Assembly (NCBI GenBank): GCA_036940085.1
Contig: JALLBK010000347.1
Span: 1-14,599, forward strand
Length of the DNA stretch: 14,599 nucleotides
Direction of reading: 5' to 3'
Origin: Discostella pseudostelligera
Taxonomy: Eukaryota > Bacillariophyta > Thalassiosirophyceae > Thalassiosirales > Thalassiosiraceae
Shown one piece after another: positions 1 to 9,062 of this stretch (position 1 is the stretch's first letter; each line of letters opens with the position of its first letter). The notes beneath the pieces were generated by a model. The model was not told the DNA's origin, searched no databases, and saw only the letters and a list, made by a program, of their open reading frames with translations. A program made the position numbers and the translations under genes.

Positions 1-654
1 AAGATCATCCACCAAATCTAGCTTGTCCATAACTTCTTTGTTATCCGTCCATTGTCACTAATTGATGCATTTACGTGTAGCCTAAATTGTAATCTATCAG
101 CGACCAAGTGTGTGTGGGGATAGGTGTTGTGGGGACGGAGATATTGCTGTCGGCGGCGGCAGGCGGCGGCCATGGTTCGAGGGATGTTGTGATGTTGTGC
201 ATGTGGGATGTTTGTTGGTTTGGGGGGTCTTTCATCTCAAAACATAATTGATACTAGTTCCAACGGTGTACCTCTAGGTGTAGCTGAATTCATACTAGTT
301 CCATACGTTCAATATGCTACGAGGAACTCTTTCCGTTCCTGAAATCTGCGAACATTTTGGACTACATCATTTGTGTGCAAATCACATATCTAGTGAATGC
401 GAGGCATCTATTCAGATTTTGGATTTTGGGAATGCAAAGTGTTCCTGGTCTACATGTGTTCCTACGTGAAAAGAGTACTATTCCGTTCCTAAAGTTGGAC
501 TAAGTAAATTTTGAAATTGAAAAGATACTTAACACTGGCCTCACTCACTCTCACCGCACCGTGCCACCGACCTGAGAGCAAAGGAAGTTCAATGTAGTGC
601 TGTGCGAAATTTGGTAATGACATGAGTTGTTTGAGGGATCAGGAGAGTCATTGA
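1..654. other. Intergenic region, no gene recognised
   Basis: I see no convincing coding frame or RNA gene here. It holds a GGC-rich run (about 150-171) and a 12-bp direct repeat, ATACTAGTTCCA, at 251-262 and 292-303. A 10-bp direct repeat, TTCCGTTCCT, lies at 331-340 and 481-490. An AT-rich segment at 510-533 recurs inverted near the right edge of the window (14322-14346). The repeats suggest old mobile-element debris, but no boundaries can be drawn. Confidence 0.5.
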
Positions 655-803
655 AGCACCATGAGTTACATATCGAGGCAACCATGAGTCATCGAGGCAA
701 AAATATGAGTCCTACATAGAAAAAATGAGTCATCGAGGCATTCATGAGTCATCCGGGCAACCATCAGTCATCGAGGCAACCATGAGTCATCGAGGCATAA
801 AAT
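655..803. repeat. Imperfect tandem array of ~19-bp ATGAGTCATCGAGGCA units
   Basis: About seven degenerate copies of a unit resembling ATGAGTCATCGAGGCAACC follow one another. The core ATGAGTCAT is perfect at 684-692, 725-733, 744-752 and 782-790. Variants lie at about 661 (ATGAGTTAC), 705 (ATGAGTCCT) and 763 (ATCAGTCAT). ATGAGTCAT is the palindromic consensus bound by AP-1/Gcn4-type bZIP factors (established knowledge). Whether it acts as a regulatory array or is only a minisatellite cannot be told from sequence. Confidence 0.75.
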
Positions 804-920
804 CATCGTGAGGCAACACAAAAAAATCATCAATGCAACATTCCTTCACACACCCCTACCCTCGCCGACGCTGACCACCTACCGACCACCCAACAGCAAC
901 AGACCCAACTCTATTACGCA

Positions 921-1097
921 GTGCGATCGGGCACAAGTTCGCGAGTGCGATCGGGCACAAACTCAGATTGTGGCGGGAAGCGCTATTGTGACCGCTTCTG
1001 ACGTCACTTCGACAGACTGTTCTCGTTCAAAAGTTGATGCCACCTTCTCGTTTCTCATTTCTCGCTCGAAAGGTGGTGCCGAAAAGAAGGCGGGAAA
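921..1097 (+). repeat. Left terminal inverted repeat of the MULE (177 bp)
   Basis: Its reverse complement aligns over its whole length with 4025-4188, with few mismatches. The 13-bp length difference is one insertion: the outer motif GTGCGATCGGGCACAA is present twice here (921-936 and 945-960) and once in the right TIR. A perfect CRE-type palindrome TGACGTCA lies at 999-1006 and an E2F-like GGCGGGAA near 972-979. Both are conserved in the other TIR. Confidence 0.9.
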
Positions 1098-1422
1098 TAA
1101 TATGAAGGCGCACCTTCATTTTTTCACCCACGCACACACAACCACACAACACTTCAATCTTCCACTCCAAGCCACAAGCCATGGGCCTTGGCTGCCGATC
1201 CATCATAGTAGTAGTCGCGACAGGCATTATCATCCAATTCACGGTACGATATTATTATTCTTATTGTATACTGCTCTATCCATGCAGGGGAATATGGCAC
1301 ATGCCTGCGATTTTTATTAGCTTTCTTATTAGGCTGTCGGGAGTGGGTGTTCTGCTGACATCATTATTTCCATGCCTCGGCAGTATTACCACCCTTACCT
1401 TCTCTATCTCACCCATCCTTCC

Positions 1423-1456
<34 letters not shown>
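1423..1456. repeat. (TCTA)n microsatellite
   Basis: About 8.5 perfect copies of TCTA lie inside the MULE, upstream of the transposase remnant. Read through, they encode a spurious IYLS repeat. Confidence 0.95.
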
Positions 1457-1560
1457 CATCACTCCACAGATCTCAAAGGCATGGAGGCAAGTTCACAGTC
1501 TGTCAGTGGAGGGGAGAAACAAACAAAGGATGGATTTTCATTGTCATCCATGTAGCATCA

Positions 1561-3929
1561 ATGTCCACTGCATTTGCTACCATCGGAGTAGGCAGACAGA
1601 GTCAGGAGCTTTGGGAGGAAAATTCACCCAAGAACGATGCTCCAGATAATTCATTCTCTCCAACAAAGATGAAGACTAACAAAAAGCCATCCTTGTGCCT
1701 AAGCGGCACACCATCCAGTGCACAGCGTCCCACCAAAATTCGTCCCAATGCCTCAACACTAATCAGATCACTCCAACCTATTCTGAACAATGAAGCTACC
1801 ATGAACAATGAAGATCAGCCTCTCCCTCTTCCTCCTGTCTTACACAGTACAAGCTTCAGAGATAGCAGGGAACAAGTCTTTTCACCAGCGCTGGATGATG
1901 CACAATATTGCACAGCAAGTGAAATTTCTACTGATATTGCACCAATGTTTGTTAATTCAATAACAGATGGTATGAAGACTCGTTTTGGCAGTAACTACAA
2001 ATACGAATCAGCGCATTCAATTAGGAAAGGAGCTAGGGCTGGGCGTAAAGCACGTTTCACTGAAGAAGAAGCTGTGTGTGTGCAAGAATCTATATTGGGA
2101 GGGAAGGTATGGATTACATATGTAGAACGATTTGCCACGGACACCATGCTGGAATCTGATAAACCAGTGAGAGGGTTTTATGGAAAGGCAATTCTTGGGG
2201 TGGAAGAACTTATTCGGTACAAGTGTAAAACAGGAGGTTGTCCATGTGAAATCACAGTGGCGCAAGCAACTGGGGGATTAATTGCAATGAGAAGGTTGAT
2301 CCAGCAACACAGGATCCATATCAGCACACATTGCACGACCTCCATCCAGATGAGTAGAAGAAGCACCGTGGATATAAAAATTCCTACGCTGCTATTGCAT
2401 CCAAGTATGATGCTTTGTCACTGACAAATGAGCAACATGAATACATCATCCACAACTGTTCTGGACTTATGCAAGTTCGAGATTTCCATGCCATTGCAAG
2501 GCTATCAAACTGAGTCCATTGGTAGCTGTGACAGATGAGCAAGCTTCTGACATGCCTCGGTTTGCAGAGAGAATCAAATTTTTTGTCAACCGCATGAAGG
2601 CGAAGGGTATTGTGTCTGGGGGAGATCAGGCCATGATGGGTGGAGACATTGAGATAATATTGAATTGTGCCGGGAACACTGTTTGTTCTCCCTCTCATAG
2701 TGACCTCCCTTTTCTCCAAACAAATGACTTCGATTGCATATGCAATAATATTCAAATTACTGAACATGATTATCAAGGTTCTGGTGGATTGTTCACCCAC
2801 ATATGTTTTGAGTTCATTGATGCAGAAGATCGTGCAGAGAAGGCAGTTCAGTTGTTTGGTGATGGTGGTGTTCAAGGCGAGATGGATTTCTTCCATGTTC
2901 CAGGTGCGGAAGCTGATTGGCAAGTAGGTCACGTTGGATTTTCAGATCATAAACACCAATATCACATACTGTGTATGATCATATGTCACTCTGAGTCATC
3001 TGTGACTGCAAGTTACCTGGTGAGGCGTGCAATTCAACTTATTACAAAGAAAGGTGGAAGGCTTGCTTGTATCCTGGTTGATGGTGGGACAGCACTGAAC
3101 AAAGCCATCGGTGACGATAATGCCTACCTCTGCACACCTACCTGGGAAAGAAGGGCCAATGCTTTTCAGTTTTTATTCCCTCATGGAGAACTCAATGCAA
3201 CATTCTCCCCAAAATGCTACTTGATGATGTCTCCCTTCAAGGCAGTGGCCCAATGGCATTGATGCAACATTGTCCATCTTTAACTGAAGTTGACAAGATC
3301 ACCAGTAGCCCAAATGCATGCTTCAGGTACATGGCAACTATTGATGCAATAACCAGGATTGAGTACAAGCGTATGATTAGAGGCACATGGAGAGAGAATA
3401 CTGTGGAACCAAAGAATGATGAAAAGCTCAGTACATATTTGCGTTGCCACTGTCACAGAGATGAATCTGATAAAACAGCATTGAGATATGCCACTGCACA
3501 GGAGTGCACAATTGGGAAAAAGGGAAGAAGACTAGAAAGCCTAAGTCAGTAAGTGCAAAGTTGGAAGTTAGGCTAGAGGAGGACAAATGGCGTGAAGATG
3601 GAAATAACGGAAATGTGAACACCACTGAGCAGGGTGGCAAATCAGAAACTACTAGTACTACCAATGTCAATGTCAATAATGAATTCACTGATGGGTATCT
3701 GATGCTGCATGAAGACACTGACGTAGAAGAAGTAGTGTCAATTGCTAATCAAGTATTGGCACATAGTGTTGGTGATAGTACCACCGATAGTGTTGGTGAT
3801 AGTACCACCACTATTTCACCTACAACAGTACCCAGTAAGGCCCCACTGATCTTTTCGTCTACTCCACACACAACAATCCACATGCCAGTTGATCCACGTG
3901 TAGCAGCTTTTATTATGCTGCAAAGCTAG
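1561..3929 (+). pseudogene. MULE transposase, frame-broken
   Basis: A single ancestral coding region can be followed through four changes of frame. Segment 1 (from the ATG at 1561 to about 2300) has a basic stretch and then a cysteine-rich block, YKCKTGGCPCEI, near 2220, reminiscent of the WRKY/GCM1-like fingers of MULE transposases. Segment 2 (about 2300-2513) reads on in another frame through an in-frame TAG at 2355-2357. Segment 3 (about 2490-3190) holds the DDE catalytic region: SDHKHQYH near 2943 with a likely first Asp, then LVDGGTALNKAI near 3075 with a likely second. Segment 4 (about 3190-3552) and segment 5 (about 3510-3929) form an acidic, Ser/Thr-rich tail. The tail includes a short tandem repeat (SVGDSTT twice, about 3766-3810). 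Start and segment joins are approximate. An intron explanation is unlikely because no suitable GT-AG pairs sit at the breaks. Confidence 0.72.
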
Positions 3930-4024
3930 GTGCGTGGGGGAGTCTCTATGATGTGATTTGTTAGTGGAGAATACATTCCACGTGGAGGCAGTCCGGTGGT
4001 TCCACGTGCCTTCACATGTTACAG

Positions 4025-4188
4025 TTTCGCGCCTTCGTTTTGGCGCCAATTTTCGAGCGAGAAATGAGAAACGAGAAGGTGGCATCAACTTTTGACACGA
4101 GAATGTCTCTCGAAGTGACGTCAGAAGCGGTCACAATAGCGCTTCCCGCCACAATCTGAGTTACTCACGAACTTGTGCCCGATCGCAC
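4025..4188 (-). repeat. Right terminal inverted repeat of the MULE (164 bp)
   Basis: This is the inverted partner of 921-1097, with the outermost match at CGATCGCAC. TGACGTCA is preserved at 4116-4123 and the E2F-like TTCCCGCC at about 4143-4150. Similarity fades inward after the GGCGCGAAA/GGCGGGAAA block. The TIR faces the RAD16-like gene and would lie in its proximal promoter or 5' leader. Confidence 0.9.
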
Positions 4189-4220
4189 CGCGTGCATTAG
4201 ATTTCCAACTTCAACTCTCA

Positions 4221-4240
4221 TCGCCGCCGCCGCCGCCGAC
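4221..4240. repeat. (GCC)n trinucleotide run in the presumed 5' leader
   Basis: A GCC-rich run sits between the MULE end and the first ATG of the RAD16-like gene. It probably lies in the 5' untranslated leader. Confidence 0.6.
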
Positions 4241-4247
4241 GATTACC

Positions 4248-7200
4248 ATGCCCCTATTGGTATTGGATATGGTACGCTGCCATCGCTCGCCATCACCACC
4301 TCGCCTCGTTTCTCCCTATCATATGACTTCATCTGAATCTCTAAAAGAGCACGAACATCAAAGTCAAAGATCGCTAGATCAAACGGAATTATTAGGTAAG
4401 CTCAATCATTACTTGAATCGACCGTCGCTTGCCACATCATGCCCCACACCAAGAAGTTCACCACATCCACCTCATCATGGGTTGATTTCTGCCGACGAAT
4501 GAGTTTCTTCCACAATCTCATTCATCGGATTCATAGATGCCCAATATTATCGATTGGCAGAAATATACATTTTAATGCAGAGCATTATATTTGTATTGAG
4601 TTTCGTCTAGTGAGATGTTTCGGACACATCTCATGTGCATGCTATAAAACAGCAGACTAGGAGACTTTCACCACTCCTTGACATTCAAATTTTGCTGTGC
4701 AATTGTGTATGGAGTTGATGATCACGTGTGCAATTTTCTTTTCACTGAAACATTCACCATCTCAATTGCAATTGCACCCTTCCAATCTTCTTTTGCTTAC
4801 AAGGTCTCGACAGTTTATGGAACAAGGAGACAACGAAGTTTGGATACATTCGTCTTCCCGGCACTCCGTATGATTTGCTCACGGTTGATGAGGTATTGCG
4901 TCGTATCCTACCTACCAAAATTGATGACGGTGAAGCTGATATCGACAACAACTCCATCAGCACTAATGTTATCAATAACAACAAATCATCACATGCATCA
5001 TCACATGCATCTGAATCTCCCCTCTCCATTGTCGGAAAGAAACCGCCTTGGATTGCCCGATGATGACAAACTCGATTCCTCAACGACCAGAGGAGGGAAT
5101 CAACCAGATGAAAATGGCGGATTGAATCAACCGGCACCATGGGTTGTGGAGTATTCCAAGACGGGTCGAGCAACTTGTCGATCATGCGATGCTAAAATTG
5201 TCAAGTGCGATGTGCGCATTGGGCACACGCCCTTATTTCGCGGTAAGCCTGAATATATGGTATATCGCCATTTACACTGCGCCGTATTCTCCGAGGAAAT
5301 TCAGTGTGCTGAGGATGTTGAGAATTATGATGTCCTTGAGAAGGAGGATTATGCCGAACTCGTGGAGCAAGTGCGCACCAGCCAAACAAAGATTCAGAAG
5401 GAGTACAAGGAATTACGTCCCGACGAGTTAGTGCAAGGGTGTTTCAATGGAAAAGACATGCGCTCGGAACAACCACGTGGGTTAAATGCAACATTGTTGC
5501 TATTTCAAGTCGAGGGGTATAGCTGGATGTATCATCAGGAGGTTAAGCAAGGCGATGTTCGGGGTGGAATTTTAGCGGACAAGATGGTAAGCCTACGATA
5601 TCGATTGGCTTGAATGCTTGATTTATTATCTTACTCAGCTCCCTCACTCTACAACTTCCTTTGCCATGTGACAAACAGGGAATGGGGAAGATAATACAAA
5701 CCATCGCACAATTCTCGATCATTGTCCAAAGCTACAGCACACGGAACCAGGGATGAAGCATCCACATACAGCAACTGACCTGAAAGAACGCCAGAATGAG
5801 GATAGTCTTTGGGACAAGGCAAGTCATGATTGGGCCGCTGAGATGGAACTTCTTAAGGTTCCAAAGAAATTCATTCGATCGTCGCGCGGTGGGGCTGGGG
5901 GCGGGGCACGTGCTGAGACATTGGTTGTTTGCCCAGTTATCGCATTGACACAATGGAAGACTGAAATTGAAAAGTTCACCGACGATGGACGTTTGACTGT
6001 GTGCACATACCGTGGACCGGATAGGGCATCACAAGGAAATACGATGTGGCGCTCACCACATATCAAGGTAAGATGAAACCATCGATAAGCGACTTGCTCA
6101 ATCATATTATCATGTTGTGTTGTTAACACTGCAGATTTTCGAAAGATGACGTCTCCTAATCGAGTGGAATGCCCCAACTGTGGTGGGAAGTTCAAGGTGA
6201 GTAACTTTGGTCAATGGAATGATTCATCGTACCGGTAATATGTATGATCAGATTGATAAGCTTCCGATTCATCTGAAATATTTCTGTGGCGACACAGCAG
6301 AGAGGACTGAAGCCCAGGCTCGTCAGCAACGAAACTCTGATCGCGATGGTGGCAACAGAAAAAGGGGCAGAAGGAGCCTTCGTACCTTGGAGATTGACAG
6401 TAACAGTGACAGTGACAGTGGACCACAGGAAATGGTGATGCGGAAGAAGAAGGAATCAATTAAATTGAAAACTACTTCTAAAGTCAAAACGCCCGCCGCA
6501 AAAATGTCGTCAAAGAAAGGAGGGTCATCGACACGAAAAGTCTCCATGGTTGCTGTTCGCAATGACGCAGTATCACCACGCCAAAGAACGCAGAGAAAAG
6601 CCGCACTCGATGCTGCCTCTCATATCTCACGCTCCGCAGCAGACTGGTGTACGCACGTCGACGACGACAAGAACGACGACGCTGCCTCTGATTCACGCCC
6701 CGAATCATCCTGCGAAGATGAGGACTTGAGCGATTCCTCTAGCAGTAGTGACGATAGCGCTCTGGAGAGAGCTCGTGAAAAACAACGACAAGCATTGGAA
6801 ATGTCAAAAGCTAAGNAGTAGTGACGATAGCGCTCTGGAGAGAGCTCGTGAAAAACAACGACAAGCATTGGAAATGTCAAAGGCTAAGAGGATGCGCGTG
6901 ACAATGCAGAAAGAACAAACAGCATCAAAATCGAAGGGGAAAAAGGTGGCGATGAAGAAGAAGGCAAGGAAACTCAAGGGAAAGAAAAAGAAGTTTGACG
7001 ATGAATCCACTTCGAGCAGTGACAGGCCTTCGGGCGATGATATGGATGAGGATGAAGTTGATGAAATTGATATGGAAGCTTTGGTAGAGCAAGCAATGGC
7101 CGGGGCCAAGAATTCAGTTCTCCATAGCCTGTGCTGGTGGCGAATCATTCTAGGTGAGAACACAATACAATTACGTTTGTTTGCCTACTCAGAATAAAAT

Positions 7201-9062
7201 CCCTCACATATCGTTTAGATGAAGCACACTTCATCAAGACAAGGAGCTCACAGACTGCCAACGCCGCATTTTCTTTAATTGGCGTCCACCGTTGGTGCTT
7301 ATCCGGTACCCCTCTCCAAAATCGGGTGGGGGAATTCTACTCTCTAGTTCGCTTCCTGCGGCTAGACCCAATGGGATATTACTATTGCCGAGTCAAAGAT
7401 TGCACCTGTAAGAGCATGCACTATCGCATGCACGCAGGAATATGCGAATGCTGCGGACATGGAGGGATTCAACACTACTCTCATTTCAATAAATACATTC
7501 TGAATCCGATTCAGCGAGATGGCTACAGCGGCGACGGGAGGCGGGCTATGTTTCTCCTTAAGAACGAGGTATTGGACAAGGCAATGCTAAGGAGGACCAA
7601 AGAATCGAGGGCAGCTGACATGGAATTACCCCCGAGACTGGTGCAGATCCAACCTGTCCGCCTACACCCTGTCGAGGAGGATTTCTATTCTGCCCTCTAC
7701 ACCCAAACAAAGACCTCATTCGATAGTTTTGTTGACAGTGGGACTTTACTGAACAATTATGCTCACATCTTTGACTTGCTTATCAGAATGCGACAATCTG
7801 TGGATCATCCGTACTTAGTCATTCACTCCAAGAAGGATGTCGCTGGTCAGGAAGCATTATCACGACAAGTTCGTGATGATTGTGAACTCTGCCATGAGCC
7901 TCCGACAGATCGAGTGGTATCAACCTGCTGTAGCGCGTCTTTTTGTCGTGCATGCATCATGGAATTCATGGCGACATCCAGCGCGATGAGTTCATCGGCA
8001 AGTTTAGCATGCCCTTCATGCAGTGGGGCGTTCTCGATTGATCTTCAGGCGAATGCNGATGAGTTCATCGGCAAGTTTAGCATGCCCTTCATGCAGTGGG
8101 GCGTTCTCGATTGATCTTCAGGCGAATGCAGACATCGAGGATGATTCTTCGCTGAACGTTGCACTTGGGGCTAAAAGCAACGGGCCTTCTTCAGGAATGC
8201 CATCCTTAAAAGAATTGCAACATGGTGAGTCGATGTTACAACGCAACTACACTATTCCTTATTCAATAGACTCGTCCGTTGACCCTCGACAACAGTCGCC
8301 ACAGGATCGATTTTGAGACGTATCAACCTTGCTGAGTTTGCAACGTCTTCAAAGATTGAAGCTCTAACACGAGAATTGGTGATCATGCGGCAAATCAGTC
8401 CCGGAAGCAAGGCCATTGTATTTAGCCAGTTTGTTAATATGCTAGATTTAATTCGATGGCGGCTTCACTCAGATCCATACTTGGAGGATATTGGTCTAGG
8501 ATGCCGAGCTCTACACGGCGGAATGAATGTTAAGGCTCGCGATGATTGTCTTAGAGAGTTCCGCGAGGACAACACCGTCAGGGTTTTGTTAATGTCTCTG
8601 AAAGCAGGAGGTGTTGCACTTAACTTGACATGGTGCGTTATCAAGTAGCGTCTGACGCAACATCAACAGTTTCGATGATGTTTTCTCACAATGACAACTA
8701 ATTACCACGATACCATTCACAGTGCCAATCAAATCTTTTTGATGGATCCTTGGTGGAACCCAGCTGCCGAAATGCAAGCAATCGATCGAACCCACCGCCT
8801 TGGCCAATACCGGCCGATCAGAGCTGTTCGATTCATTGCGGAGAACACTGTGGAAGAACGTATTCTTCAGCTTCAGGAAAAGAAGCGGTTAGTCTTTGAT
8901 GGTACAGTCGGAAGGTGAGGTGCTTTGATCGAATGCTACATTATTATTGATATAGATCTCGAATGCACCAACTTAACAAGTCTTACTATTGTCAAACACA
9001 ACAGGGATGCCGCAAGCTTGAAGATGTTGACAGTGGATGACATGAAGTCCCTTTTTACTTGA
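4248..9062 (+). CDS. RAD16: RAD16-like SNF2 ATPase/RING protein with PARP-type zinc finger (5' part damaged)
   Basis: Exons: 4248-4395, 4804-5586, 5679-6067, 6135-6196, 6252-7153, 7219-8224, 8296-8632, 8723-8914, 9005-9062. All introns are GT-AG. Two 73-bp assembly duplications must be dropped (at 6816 and 8057). After correction the protein is about 1243 residues.
Domains in order: a PARP-type zinc finger at about residues 157-215 (CRSC...HLHC); SNF2 motif I, GILADKMGMGKII, near 305-315; motif Ia, [11 protein letters not shown]; and a UBZ4-like C2HC finger near 450-470. A long Lys/Ser/Asp linker follows, then motif [11 protein letters not shown] near 737, motif [12 protein letters not shown], and a RING at about 957-1010 (CELC...CPSC). 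The C-terminal lobe has [22 protein letters not shown] and [11 protein letters not shown] near 1178.
Yeast Rad16 acts in global-genome nucleotide excision repair as an ATPase/E3 subunit; a nuclear repair role here is inferred. Oddities: frame changes near 5040, 5708 and 6036, and Walker A GKT reads GKI. The first exon and the 408-bp intron 1 are less certain. Family assignment is near certain; functionality is not. Confidence 0.85.
4396..4803 (+). other. Predicted intron 1 of the RAD16-like gene, with nested stem-loop
   Basis: The donor is ATTAG|GTAAGC and the acceptor TTGCTTACAAG|GTC. Phases match: joining 4395 to 4804 gives ...[12 protein letters not shown]... The downstream frame has no ATG of its own, which supports an upstream exon. 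At 408 bp it is several times longer than the other introns here. It contains nested inverted repeats: ATTTCTGCC (4485-4493) with GGCAGAAAT (4556-4564) outside, and CCGACGAATGAG (4492-4503) with CTCATTCATCGG (4517-4528, 11/12) inside. A TATAAAA at 4643-4649 raises the alternative of an internal promoter. Confidence 0.5.
6744..6888. repeat. Assembly join: 72-bp direct duplication around N6816
   Basis: Copies 6744-6815 and 6817-6888 flank one N. They differ at one base (6809 A versus 6882 G), which is synonymous for Lys and perhaps a heterozygous site. Removing 73 bp restores the RAD16-like frame through the charged linker. It is a technical duplication, not a genomic repeat. Confidence 0.95.
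7985..8129. repeat. Assembly join: 72-bp direct duplication around N8057
   Basis: Identical copies at 7985-8056 and 8058-8129 flank one N inside the RING-finger exon. The frame moves by one across the join and is restored when 73 bp are removed. Confidence 0.95.

Larger units (their letters stand above)
921..4188. mobile_element. Mutator-like (MULE) DNA transposon, decayed
   Basis: The element is bounded by long terminal inverted repeats: 921-1097 at the left and 4025-4188 at the right. It contains remnants of one transposase gene on the plus strand. The long TIRs plus a protein with the MULE transposase signature (a VGHVGFSDHKHQYH block, then about 45 residues on LVDGGTALNKAI) fit the Mutator superfamily. 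Mutator elements normally leave 8-11 bp target duplications. The bases just outside the TIRs (TATTACGCA on the left, CGCGTGCAT on the right) do not match, so either the exact ends are slightly off or the duplication has decayed. The transposase frame is broken, so this copy looks non-autonomous. Its right end lies about 60 bp upstream of the RAD16-like start codon. Confidence 0.82.

Noticed and set aside
655..803. Possible CRISPR array
   Set aside because: Units are imperfect, spacers are only a few bases, and the genome is eukaryotic; this is a minisatellite-like array.
808..1320. Open frame of 170 codons overlapping the left TIR
   Set aside because: It runs through the TIR and flank, starts at a non-ATG codon and has low-complexity, non-conserved content.
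4643..4649. TATAAAA as the promoter of the RAD16-like gene
   Set aside because: No ATG in the right frame follows before the conserved exon, and exon 1 upstream splices in phase. I kept it only as an alternative.
4678..5040. Open frame in the same phase as the PARP-finger exon, extending upstream to 4678
   Set aside because: Up to about 5040 this frame gives an unlikely His/Met/Ser-rich product, while another frame gives a protein-like [19 protein letters not shown] segment that joins exon 1 in phase. The real frame changes near 5040.
6744..6888. Real tandem duplication in the charged linker, as a fast-evolving repeat
   Set aside because: The same 72-bp length with a single N recurs at three other places, and frames only close when it is removed.
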